A DNA stretch of 58,051 nt, from positions 1-58,051 of the forward strand of contig NZ_CACSIP010000027.1 in NCBI RefSeq assembly GCF_902705885.1, written 5' to 3'. Position numbers and translations under genes: made by a program. Under the pieces are notes generated by a model. It ran no database searches. It saw only the letters and a list, made by a program, of their open reading frames with translations, and was not told the DNA's origin. Position 1 is the first letter of the stretch. Each line of letters starts with the position of its first letter. The DNA comes from Mycolicibacterium austroafricanum (lineage in GTDB: Bacteria; Actinomycetota; Actinomycetes; Mycobacteriales; Mycobacteriaceae). Positions 49,268 to 56,953 of this stretch are shown one piece after another.

Positions 49268-50059
49268 ATGACGAATATCGTGGTCCTGATCAAACAGGTC
49301 CCAGACACATGGTCGGAGCGCAAGCTGTCCGAGGGTGATTGGACCCTCGACCGAGAGGCCGCCGACGCCGTGCTCGACGAGATCAACGAGCGTGCCGTCG
49401 AGGAGGCGCTGTTGATCAAGGAGCGCGAAGGCGGCGACAGCACCGTCACGGTCCTCACCGCCGGTCCCGAACGCGCCACCGAGGCGATCCGCAAGGCCCT
49501 GTCGATGGGTGCCGACAAGGCGGTTCACCTGGTCGACGAGGGTATGCATGGATCCGACATGGTGCAGACGGGCTGGGCGCTGGCCCGCGCGCTGGGCACC
49601 ATCGAGGGCACCGAACTGGTCATCGCAGGCAACGAGGCGACCGACGGCACCGGCGGCGCGGTCCCGGCCATCATCGCCGAGTACCTGGGCCTGCCCCAGC
49701 TGACCCACGTGCGAAAGCTGAGCGTGGAGAACGGCAAGGTCACCGCCGAGCGCGAGACCGACGACGGCCTGTTCACGCTCGAGGCGAGCCTGCCTGCGGT
49801 CGTCAGCGTCAACGAGAAGATCAACGAGCCCCGCTTCCCCTCCTTCAAGGGCATCATGGCCGCCAAGAAGAAGGAAGTGACCACTCTCACGCTGGCCGAG
49901 ATCGGTGTCGAGGCCGACGAGGTGGGCGTTGCCCACGCCGGCTCCAAGGTGCTCTCGTCGACCCCGAAGCCGCCCAAGACCGCGGGCGAGAAGATCACCG
50001 ATGAGGGCGAGGGCGGCACCAAGGTCGCTGAGTACCTGGTCGCCCAGAAGATCATCTAG
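49268..50059 (+). CDS. etfB: Electron transfer flavoprotein beta subunit
   Basis: A 263-residue subunit (FixA, Rv3029c-like). It starts MTNIVVLIKQVPDTWSERKL; the family segments NEFDERAVEEAL-like INERAVEEAL, SMGADKAVHLVDEG and ATDGTGGAVPAIIAEYLGLPQL that bind AMP and the partner are present. With EtfA it accepts electrons from acyl-CoA dehydrogenases and passes them to the EtfD/quinone route. GAGGAGG lies upstream of the ATG. Confidence 0.96.
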   Translation: MTNIVVLIKQVPDTWSERKLSEGDWTLDREAADAVLDEINERAVEEALLIKEREGGDSTVTVLTAGPERATEAIRKALSMGADKAVHLVDEGMHGSDMVQTGWALARALGTIEGTELVIAGNEATDGTGGAVPAIIAEYLGLPQLTHVRKLSVENGKVTAERETDDGLFTLEASLPAVVSVNEKINEPRFPSFKGIMAAKKKEVTTLTLAEIGVEADEVGVAHAGSKVLSSTPKPPKTAGEKITDEGEGGTKVAEYLVAQKII

Positions 50060-50132
50060 GCAGATCTTCCACCACATCCTTAACTCCTGACATCCATGAA
50101 CCACCTGACAGACATAGAGGCGAACGAAACGC

Positions 50133-51089
50133 ATGGCTGAAGTACTCGTGCTCGTGGAGCACGCCGAAGGTGCGCTGAAGAAAGTCAGCGCTGAACTGAT
50201 CACCGCCGCCCGTGCGCTGGGCGAGCCCTCCGCCGTGGTGGTGGGCAAGCCCGGTACGGCCGAACCGCTCATCGAGGGACTCAAGTCCGCCGGTGCCGGC
50301 AAGATCTACCTCGCCGAATCCGACGACGCGGAGAGCTACCTGATCACCCCGCAGGTGGACGTGCTGGCCTCCCTGACCGAATCCGTGACACCTGCCGGCG
50401 TGCTGCTGTCGGCCAACGCGGACGGCAAGGAGATCGCAGGTCGGCTGGCCGCCCGCATCGGTTCGGGTGTGCTGACCGACGTCGTCGAGGTGAAGGAGGG
50501 CGGCAAGGGCGTGCACTCGATCTTCGGCGGTGCGTTCACCGTCGAGGCCGAGGTCGTCGGCGACACCCCGGTGATCACCCTGCGCGCCGGTTCGGTCGAC
50601 GCGGAGCCCGCCGACGGCGCCGGCGAGGTCGTCACCGTCGAGGTGCCGGCCGCGGCCGAGAACGCGACGAAGATCACCTCCCGTGAACCCGCCGTCGCGG
50701 GCGACCGCCCCGAGCTCGCCGAGGCGACCGTGGTCGTCTCCGGTGGGCGTGGTGTCGGCAGTGCCGAGAACTTCGGCATCGTCGAAGAACTGGCGGACTC
50801 GCTCGGTGCCGCCGTCGGCGCCTCGCGTGCCGCGGTGGACTCGGGCTACTACCCGGGCCAGTTCCAGGTCGGCCAGACCGGCAAGACCGTGTCTCCGCAG
50901 CTCTACATCGCGTTGGGCATCTCCGGGGCGATCCAGCACCGTGCCGGCATGCAGACCTCGAAGACGATCATCGCGGTGAACAAGGACGAAGAGGCGCCGA
51001 TCTTCGAGATCGCCGATCTCGGCGTCGTCGGTGACCTGTTCAAGGTGACCCCGCAGCTGACCGAGGCGGTCAAGACCCGCAAGGGCTGA
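50133..51089 (+). CDS. etfA: Electron transfer flavoprotein alpha subunit
   Basis: A 318-residue subunit (FixB, Rv3028c-like). The N-terminal domain starts MAEVLVLVEHAEGALKKVS; the FAD domain contains VVSGGRGVGSAENFGIVEELAD, GASRAAVDSGYYPGQFQVGQTGKTVSPQLYIALGISGAIQH and AVNKDEEAPIFEIADLGVVGDLF, the hallmark of EtfA. It holds FAD and forms a heterodimer with EtfB. The gap of 73 bp from etfB contains no terminator, so they form one transcript. Confidence 0.96.
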   Translation: MAEVLVLVEHAEGALKKVSAELITAARALGEPSAVVVGKPGTAEPLIEGLKSAGAGKIYLAESDDAESYLITPQVDVLASLTESVTPAGVLLSANADGKEIAGRLAARIGSGVLTDVVEVKEGGKGVHSIFGGAFTVEAEVVGDTPVITLRAGSVDAEPADGAGEVVTVEVPAAAENATKITSREPAVAGDRPELAEATVVVSGGRGVGSAENFGIVEELADSLGAAVGASRAAVDSGYYPGQFQVGQTGKTVSPQLYIALGISGAIQHRAGMQTSKTIIAVNKDEEAPIFEIADLGVVGDLFKVTPQLTEAVKTRKG

Positions 51090-51111
51090 CGACCCAGTTC
51101 TGACCCGAGGA

Positions 51112-51141
51112 CCCCGGCGCACCTGTGGCGCCGGGGTTCTT
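51112..51141 (+). terminator. Strong terminator after etfA
   Basis: CCCCGGCGC (51112-51120) pairs with GCGCCGGGG (51128-51136) over a 7-nt loop, followed by TTCTT. This is the clearest intrinsic terminator in the window. Confidence 0.9.
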
Positions 51142-51237
51142 GCGTCTGCGGCGGGACCACACTTCGTCATCTGGCGCTCACGGACACGTCACGCGCACGA
51201 TGCCCTCCGGAGACCCGGCTCGGCAACCGTGCACGTT

Positions 51238-52080
51238 ATGAGCACTGCTTCTGTACTCATCCGATCCGACAGCACTGCCTCAGCGGGTTCCGCGCCGCGG
51301 TACTCGATGCTGCTGTGCACCGACGCAGACTCGATCGAGGCTGCGCAACGCCTGCGCTACGACGTCTTCACCTCGGAGCCGGGTTTCGCGCTGAAGGCCG
51401 ATCGCACGGACGGCCGGGACGCCGACCGCTTCGACGAACACTGCGACCACCTGCTCGTCCGCGACGACGACACCGGCGAACTCGTCGGTTGCTACCGGAT
51501 GCTGCCGCCGTCCGGTGCGATCGCTGCCGGCGGTCTGTACATCGCCACCGAATTCGACGTCACCGCACTCGACCCGTTGCGTCCCTCGCTGGTCGAAATG
51601 GGGCGTGCGGTGGTGCGTGAAGACCATCGCAACGGCGCCGTGGTGCTGTTGATGTGGGCCGGGATTCTGGCCTACCTGGACCGCAGCGGCTACGACCACG
51701 TCACCGGTTGTGTCTCGGTCCCGATCCTGGATCCGGCGGGCCGTGGTGCTGCGGGCAGTCAACTGCGGGGGGTGCGCGACTTCGTGCTGCGGCGTCACGC
51801 CGCGCCACCCGAGTACGGCGTCCGGCCCTTCCGGCCCGTCGTGATCGACGGTGTCGCGCTCGACGACATCGAACCACCGGACCGACTGTCGGTGCCCCCG
51901 CTGATGCGTGGCTACCTGCGGTTGGGTGCCCAGGTGTGTGGTCAGCCGGCCCACGACCCCGACTTCGGGGTGGGAGACTTCCCGGCGCTGCTCGACAAGC
52001 GCCACGCCGACACCCGCTACCTGCGCCGACTCCGTTCGGTCGGTGCGGCGACCGCGATGGCCGGCGGGGTGCCGTCATGA
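51238..52080 (+). CDS. GNAT-fold N-acyltransferase, OlsB-like (Rv3027c)
   Basis: A 280-residue protein. The segments RLRYDVFTSEPGF, VGCYRMLPP, LVEMGRAVVREDHRNGAVVLLMWAGILAYL and GCVSVPI are characteristic of the ornithine-acyl-ACP N-acyltransferase (OlsB) and autoinducer-synthase-like GNAT group. It would attach a hydroxyacyl chain to ornithine. The next gene, overlapping it as ATGA, is a PlsC acyltransferase that could add the second chain (OlsA). This assignment is inferred from the pair. Confidence 0.85.
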   Translation: MSTASVLIRSDSTASAGSAPRYSMLLCTDADSIEAAQRLRYDVFTSEPGFALKADRTDGRDADRFDEHCDHLLVRDDDTGELVGCYRMLPPSGAIAAGGLYIATEFDVTALDPLRPSLVEMGRAVVREDHRNGAVVLLMWAGILAYLDRSGYDHVTGCVSVPILDPAGRGAAGSQLRGVRDFVLRRHAAPPEYGVRPFRPVVIDGVALDDIEPPDRLSVPPLMRGYLRLGAQVCGQPAHDPDFGVGDFPALLDKRHADTRYLRRLRSVGAATAMAGGVPS

Positions 52081-52937
52081 CCGCCACCACGCCCGAGCAC
52101 GCCTGGCTGCAGCGCGCGACCTGCGGCGCCGGATGCGTGCACGCCGGCGCAGACGTGCCCGGTCGACGGTGGGTGGTCGCGGTGCGCACTGCGTGGCGTG
52201 TGGCAGCGGCTCTGCTGCTGTTCTCGGGAGTGTGGCTGCTGGCTGTGCCGATGCCGGGTCGATCGCATCTGCAACGTGGCTACTGCCGAATGATGCTGCG
52301 GTGCCTCGGGGTACGGATGTCGGTGTCGGGCGGACCGATCCGCAACCTGCGCGGCGTGCTGGTGGTGAGCGGGCACGTGTCATGGCTGGACACCTTCGCG
52401 ATCGGCGCCGTGCTGCCGGGGTCGTTCGTCGCCCGCGCCGACCTGGTGGAGTGGCCGGCGCTCGGCCCGATCGTCCGGCTGATGAAGGTCATCCCGATCG
52501 ACCGGGGCCGGCTGCGCAGGCTGCCGACGGTGGTGGCTGCCGTTGCCGACCGGTTGCGGGCCGGCCACACCGTGGTCGCGTTCCCGGAAGGGACCACATG
52601 GTGCGGTCTCGGCTACGGCCGGTTCCGCCCGGCGATGTTTCAGGCGGCGGTCGACGCCGGCCGGCCCGTGCAGCCGCTGCGGCTGAGCTACCGGCACAAA
52701 GACGGGCGGCAGTCCACCGTGCCGGCGTTCGTCGGTGACGACTCGCTGCTGACGTCGATCAAGCGGGTCATCACCGCGCGCCGCACCGTCTGCCACGTCT
52801 CGGTCGAGTCGCTGCAACTGCCCGGTGCGGACCGTCGTGAGCTGGCCGCGCGCTGCGAGGTCGCTGTGCGTGGCGAGATGAGGTCAGCGCTGACGAATGG
52901 GTCCGGCTGCGGTGAGGGCCACGCACTGGTGGCGTGA
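52077..52937 (+). CDS. PlsC-type 1-acyl acyltransferase, OlsA-like (Rv3026c)
   Basis: A 286-residue membrane-associated acyltransferase. One transmembrane segment lies at about residues 38-58. The catalytic HX4D motif is HVSWLD, followed by FPEGTTWCG (motif III) and the basic patch DRGRLRRLP. It transfers a fatty acyl chain to lysophosphatidic acid or lyso-ornithine lipid. The start at 52077 overlaps the previous stop. The upstream frame is a shadow. Confidence 0.9.
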   Translation: MTATTPEHAWLQRATCGAGCVHAGADVPGRRWVVAVRTAWRVAAALLLFSGVWLLAVPMPGRSHLQRGYCRMMLRCLGVRMSVSGGPIRNLRGVLVVSGHVSWLDTFAIGAVLPGSFVARADLVEWPALGPIVRLMKVIPIDRGRLRRLPTVVAAVADRLRAGHTVVAFPEGTTWCGLGYGRFRPAMFQAAVDAGRPVQPLRLSYRHKDGRQSTVPAFVGDDSLLTSIKRVITARRTVCHVSVESLQLPGADRRELAARCEVAVRGEMRSALTNGSGCGEGHALVA

Positions 52938-52967
52938 GCGGAATGGGGTCGGCAGGCGCATGACGGC

Positions 52968-52973
52968 TATTGT
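52968..52973 (+). promoter_or_regulatory. -10 box TATTGT upstream of iscS
   Basis: TATTGT ends 9 nt before the ATG at 52983; the 5' UTR would be absent or only a few bases. Confidence 0.4.
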
Positions 52974-52982
52974 GGAACGGTC

Positions 52983-54176
52983 ATGTCTGCGTGCACGCCG
53001 GTCTATCTCGACCACGCCGCCACCACCCCGATGCGTCCCGCCGCGATCGAGGCGATGGCTGCTGTGCTGGCGACGGTCGGCAACGCGTCCTCGTTGCACG
53101 GTTCCGGTCGGCTGGCCAGGCGCCGGTTGGAGGAATCGCGCGAGACCACGGCCAAGTTGCTCGGGGCACGCCCGTCGGAGGTGATCTTCACCGCAGGCGG
53201 TACGGAGAGCGACAACCTCGCGATCAAGGGGATCTTCTGGGCGCGCCGCGATGCGTCGCCGCAGCGCCGCCGCATCATCACCACGCCCGTCGAACACCAC
53301 GCGGTGCTCGACGCCGTGCAGTGGCTGGTGGAACACGAGGGCGCGGAGGTGACGTGGCTACCGGTCGACGCGGTCGGGGCGGTGAGTCCCGCAGCGCTGC
53401 GCGCCGCCGTCGGTGACCCTGCCGAAGTCGCCCTCATCTCGGTGATGTGGGCGAACAACGAAGTCGGCACCGTCATGCCGATCGCCGAGTTGGCGGCCGT
53501 CGCGTCGGAGTTCGACATTCCCATGCACAGTGATGCGATCCAGGCCGTCGGCCAGGTCCCGGTGGACTTCGCCGCCAGCGGGCTGTCGGCGATGAGCGTG
53601 GCCGCGCACAAGTTCGGTGGGCCCACCGGTGTGGGTGCTCTGCTGCTACGTAGGGACACGGCCTGTGTGCCGCAGTTGCACGGCGGCGGCCAGGAGCGCG
53701 ACGTCCGTTCCGGCACGCAGGATGTCGCCGGCGTGGTGGGAATGGCCGCTGCTGCCCGGGCGGCGGTCGAGAACATGGAGGCCACTGCGGCCCGCCTGCG
53801 GGCCCTGCGCGACCGGTTGGTCGACGGGGTGCTTGCGACGATCGATGACGTCTACGTCAATGGTGCGCCGGGGGCGGCCCGGTTACCCGGCAACGCCCAC
53901 TTCACGTTCCGTGGCTGCGAAGGCGATTCCCTGTTGATGCTGTTGGACGCCAAGGGAATTGAATGTTCCACTGGTTCGGCGTGCACTGCCGGGGTGGCGC
54001 AGCCGTCCCATGTGCTGACGGCGATGGGTGCGGACCCGGCCAGTGCGCGCGGGTCGCTGCGGCTGTCGCTGGGACACACCAGCACCGACTCCGACGTCGA
54101 CGCGGTCCTGGAGGTGTTGCCCGCGGCGGTCGAACGGGCCCGGCAAGCCGCGCTGGCCGGTTCGGGGCCCCGATGA
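52983..54176 (+). CDS. iscS: Cysteine desulfurase (IscS/NifS type)
   Basis: A 397-residue PLP enzyme. It starts VYLDHAATTPMRP, has the HH pair at 105-106 (EHHAVLD), the PLP lysine Lys210 in AAHKFGG, and the catalytic loop cysteine Cys334 in TGSACTAG. It extracts sulfur from cysteine for Fe-S clusters and thionucleosides. mnmA overlaps its 3' end, so its sulfur is probably passed to tRNA 2-thiouridine synthesis. It matches M. tuberculosis Rv3025c. Confidence 0.94.
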   Translation: MSACTPVYLDHAATTPMRPAAIEAMAAVLATVGNASSLHGSGRLARRRLEESRETTAKLLGARPSEVIFTAGGTESDNLAIKGIFWARRDASPQRRRIITTPVEHHAVLDAVQWLVEHEGAEVTWLPVDAVGAVSPAALRAAVGDPAEVALISVMWANNEVGTVMPIAELAAVASEFDIPMHSDAIQAVGQVPVDFAASGLSAMSVAAHKFGGPTGVGALLLRRDTACVPQLHGGGQERDVRSGTQDVAGVVGMAAAARAAVENMEATAARLRALRDRLVDGVLATIDDVYVNGAPGAARLPGNAHFTFRGCEGDSLLMLLDAKGIECSTGSACTAGVAQPSHVLTAMGADPASARGSLRLSLGHTSTDSDVDAVLEVLPAAVERARQAALAGSGPR

Positions 54177-55246
54177 GGGTGCTCGTCGCGATGAGCGGTG
54201 GCGTGGATTCCTCGGTCGCCGCCGCCAGGATGGTCGACGCCGGTCACGACGTCGTCGGCGTGCACCTGGCGCTGTCCAAGGCGCCGGGGACCTTGCGCAC
54301 CGGCTCACGCGGGTGCTGTTCGAAGGAAGACGCGGGCGACGCCCGCCGTGTTGCCGACGTGCTCGACATCCCCTTCTACATCTGGGATTTCGCCGACCGG
54401 TTCAAAGAGGACGTGATCGACGATTTCGTGGACTCGTACTCCCGGGGTGAGACACCCAACCCGTGTGTGCGCTGTAATGAGCGAATCAAATTCTCCGCGT
54501 TGGCCTCCCGCGCGATGGCCCTCGGCTTCGACGCGCTGGCCACCGGTCACTACGCCCGGTTGTCGGCCGGGCGACTGCGCCGGGCCGTGGACCACGACAA
54601 GGATCAGTCCTACGTGTTGGCGGTGCTCACCGCCGAGCAGCTGCGACATGCCGTGTTCCCGATCGGCGACACTCCGAAAGCGCAGATCCGGGAAGAGGCC
54701 GCCCGCCGCGGACTATCGGTGGCGGACAAGGCCGACAGCCATGACATCTGCTTCATCCCGTCGGGCGACACCCGAGCGTTCCTGGGGGCCCGCATCGGCG
54801 TGCGACGCGGCCAGGTGGTCGACGGCGCAGGCACGGTGCTCGCCGAGCACGACGGAGTGCACGGCTTCACCATCGGCCAGCGGAAGGGACTGGGCATCGC
54901 CGGCCCCGGTCCGGACGGCCGCCCTCGCTACGTGACCGGTATCGACGCCGACACCGGTACCGTGCGCGTCGGTGACCTCGCCGACCTGGAGGTGACCACC
55001 CTGGCAGGGGATGCGCCGGTGTTCACCTCGGGAGTCACCCCCGACGGCCCGGTGGAATGCGTGGTTCAGGTGCGCGCTCACGGCGGGATCGTCGACGCGG
55101 TCGCCGAGTTGCGCGGCGACACATTGGCGATCGAGCTGCGGGCGCCGTTGCGGGGCGTGGCACCCGGCCAGACCGTGGTGCTCTACCGCCCCGATCCCGA
55201 CGGCGACGAGGTCCTCGGCAGCGCGACGATTCGCGAGGCGCACTAG
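54173..55246 (+). CDS. mnmA: tRNA 2-thiouridylase MnmA
   Basis: A 357-residue enzyme that thiolates U34 of tRNA for Lys, Glu and Gln. The PP-loop SGGVDSS (8-14), the nucleophile Cys98 in NPCVRCN and the second cysteine Cys193 in DICFIPSGD are present, as is the GFTIGQRKGLG segment of the central domain. The ATG at 54173 overlaps the iscS stop (ATGA). It corresponds to M. tuberculosis TrmU (Rv3024c). It converges on lpqA with a 4-bp overlap of the stop codons. Confidence 0.95.
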   Translation: MRVLVAMSGGVDSSVAAARMVDAGHDVVGVHLALSKAPGTLRTGSRGCCSKEDAGDARRVADVLDIPFYIWDFADRFKEDVIDDFVDSYSRGETPNPCVRCNERIKFSALASRAMALGFDALATGHYARLSAGRLRRAVDHDKDQSYVLAVLTAEQLRHAVFPIGDTPKAQIREEAARRGLSVADKADSHDICFIPSGDTRAFLGARIGVRRGQVVDGAGTVLAEHDGVHGFTIGQRKGLGIAGPGPDGRPRYVTGIDADTGTVRVGDLADLEVTTLAGDAPVFTSGVTPDGPVECVVQVRAHGGIVDAVAELRGDTLAIELRAPLRGVAPGQTVVLYRPDPDGDEVLGSATIREAH

Positions 55247-55902
55247 CCGGGCACGTTGGCGAGGATGTTCGACATGACGATGTCGGGCACCGAGTCCGGG
55301 AACGCGCAGAACGTCACCTCCACCAGCACGACGGACTTCACCCGGTAGTCGCGTCCACAGTTGCCCGGGCGGGTGTGAACGGAGTCCTCGGTCGCTGTCA
55401 CAGCGCCCACGATGGCCGGACCCGAATCGGTCGCATCACATCCTGCGATCCGCTCGACGAGGCCATCGAAGGCGCGCTGGGCAACCGCCGCGTCGCGGTA
55501 ACCCGCGGCCGCCTGCGAGATCAGACCGCCCCTCGGCGGGTTCTGAAATGTCGACTTGTGGAACTCTTCGACCTCGGACCCGAAGATCTGCGATTCGGCG
55601 AACACCCATTGGCATTGCGGCGGAACGGATTCAAACATCACATCGATGTCGACGGGCACCTTGCTGTCCATCCCGGGGATGGCGGTGAGGTCTTCGCCGG
55701 CCCCGGTGATGGCCTGCATTTCCGCACGCTCGAGCAGCACGGCGTCGACGTCGACTGGCGAACGCGAGTCCTCGTCGACACCAGGTGCCGGCCGGACTGC
55801 GGTTCCGGCCACAGTGTGCGCGCACCCGGCGACGAACATGGCGACGGCGCACAGCGCAGACGCGCACAGCGCAGACGCGCGCAGCGGGGCCGTCATCCGC
55901 AT
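55243..55902 (-). CDS. lpqA: LpqA-like lipoprotein with PknH-like sensor fold
   Basis: A 219-residue lipoprotein. The lipobox VAGC lies at about residue 27 after a hydrophobic core that includes the duplicated ASALC. The mature part resembles the extracellular PknH-type sensor fold: VDVDAVLLERAEMQAITGAG, PPQCQWVFAESQIFGS, VAQRAFDGLVERIAGCD and the disulfide-prone cysteines in GNCGRDYR and VEVTFCAFPD. It is similar to M. tuberculosis LpqA (Rv3016). The function is unknown. Possible starts are ATG codons at 55902 or 55896. Confidence 0.85.
   Translation of the reverse strand: MRMTAPLRASALCASALCAVAMFVAGCAHTVAGTAVRPAPGVDEDSRSPVDVDAVLLERAEMQAITGAGEDLTAIPGMDSKVPVDIDVMFESVPPQCQWVFAESQIFGSEVEEFHKSTFQNPPRGGLISQAAAGYRDAAVAQRAFDGLVERIAGCDATDSGPAIVGAVTATEDSVHTRPGNCGRDYRVKSVVLVEVTFCAFPDSVPDIVMSNILANVPG
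55847..55876. repeat. 15-bp tandem repeat inside the lpqA signal sequence
   Basis: GCGCACAGCGCAGAC occurs twice (55847-55861, 55862-55876) and a partial third unit follows. It encodes ASALC twice in the signal peptide. Confidence 0.85.
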
Positions 55903-55919
55903 GACAGTAGTCCGTCGCA

Positions 55920-55925
55920 TAGTGT
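55920..55925 (+). promoter_or_regulatory. -10 box TAGTGT, leaderless MetE-like gene
   Basis: TAGTGT ends 7 nt before the GTG at 55933. Confidence 0.45.
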
Positions 55926-55932
55926 CGTTCGA

Positions 55933-56943
55933 GTGAGCGTTTTCGCCAATGCGACCGGTGTCGGATCGTGGCCGGGCTCGTCGGCCCGGCAGGCCACCGA
56001 GATCGTCGTCGGCGAGTTGCACCGCCTACCGCACCTCGTCGAGTTACCCGAGCGTGGTGTGGGAGCAGACATGATCGGTCGCGCCGGCGCGCTGCTTGTG
56101 GACATCGCCATCGACACCGTGCCCCGGGGGTACCGAATCGCAACCGGTCGCCGATCGGTGACCCGTCGGGCGGTGAGCCTCCTCGACGAGGACGTCGACG
56201 CGCTCGAGGAAGCCTGGGAGACCGCCGGACTACGCGGTGGCGACCGCGTGGTCAAGGTGCAGGCACCGGGCCCGGTCACCCTGGCGGCGCACTTGGAGCT
56301 CCCCGGCGGGCACCGGGCCATCACCGACACCGGTGCGGTCCGCGATCTGACGACCTCACTGGCCGAAGGCGTGGCAGTGCTGCGGGCGCAACTCACAAGA
56401 CGCCTCGAGGCGGCGGTGGTCGTGCAGTTCGATGAGCCTTCACTGCCGGCCGCCCTCGCGGGCCGCTTGACGGGTGTGACGCGCTTCTCACCGGTGCATC
56501 CGGTGGACGAATCGGTGGTCACCCAGTTGGTCGATGAATGTGTCGCCGTTGTCGGCGGTGAGGTCGCAGTGCACAGCTGCGCGGCGGGCCTGCCGTGGAA
56601 GTTGCTGCAGCGCAGCACTATCTCCGCGGTATCGGTGGATGTGCAGGCCCTGACCGCGGCGGACCTCGACGGTGTCGGCGAATTCGTCGAATCCGGCCGC
56701 ACGGTCCTGCTCGGAGCCGTGCCGACCGTGGTTTCCGGACCGGAGCCTTCTGCCCGCCAGATCGCCACGACCGTTGCAGCGGTGACCGACCGGCTGGGGT
56801 TCCCGCGTGCCGTGCTACGCGACCGCATCGGTGTCACGCCGGCCTGCGGACTCGCCACCGCGACGCCGGCATGGGCACGCAGAGCCATCGAGCTCGCTCA
56901 GCAGGCCGCTGATGCGTTCGCCGAAGACCCTGAGGCGGTCTGA
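55933..56943 (+). CDS. Cobalamin-independent methionine synthase-like protein (Rv3015c)
   Basis: A 336-residue single barrel. VFANATGVGSWPG opens it, VKVQAPGPVTLAAHLEL, FDEPSL and VAVHSCAAGLPWKLL follow, giving the order of the MetE C-terminal barrel, with His and Cys in VHSCAA and a late Cys in VTPACGLA as likely zinc ligands. It lacks the N-terminal MetE domain, so it is unlikely to be the ordinary methionine synthase; a methyl transfer from another donor is possible. It matches M. tuberculosis Rv3015c. Confidence 0.88.
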   Translation: MSVFANATGVGSWPGSSARQATEIVVGELHRLPHLVELPERGVGADMIGRAGALLVDIAIDTVPRGYRIATGRRSVTRRAVSLLDEDVDALEEAWETAGLRGGDRVVKVQAPGPVTLAAHLELPGGHRAITDTGAVRDLTTSLAEGVAVLRAQLTRRLEAAVVVQFDEPSLPAALAGRLTGVTRFSPVHPVDESVVTQLVDECVAVVGGEVAVHSCAAGLPWKLLQRSTISAVSVDVQALTAADLDGVGEFVESGRTVLLGAVPTVVSGPEPSARQIATTVAAVTDRLGFPRAVLRDRIGVTPACGLATATPAWARRAIELAQQAADAFAEDPEAV

Positions 56944-56953
56944 CCTGCCAGCG

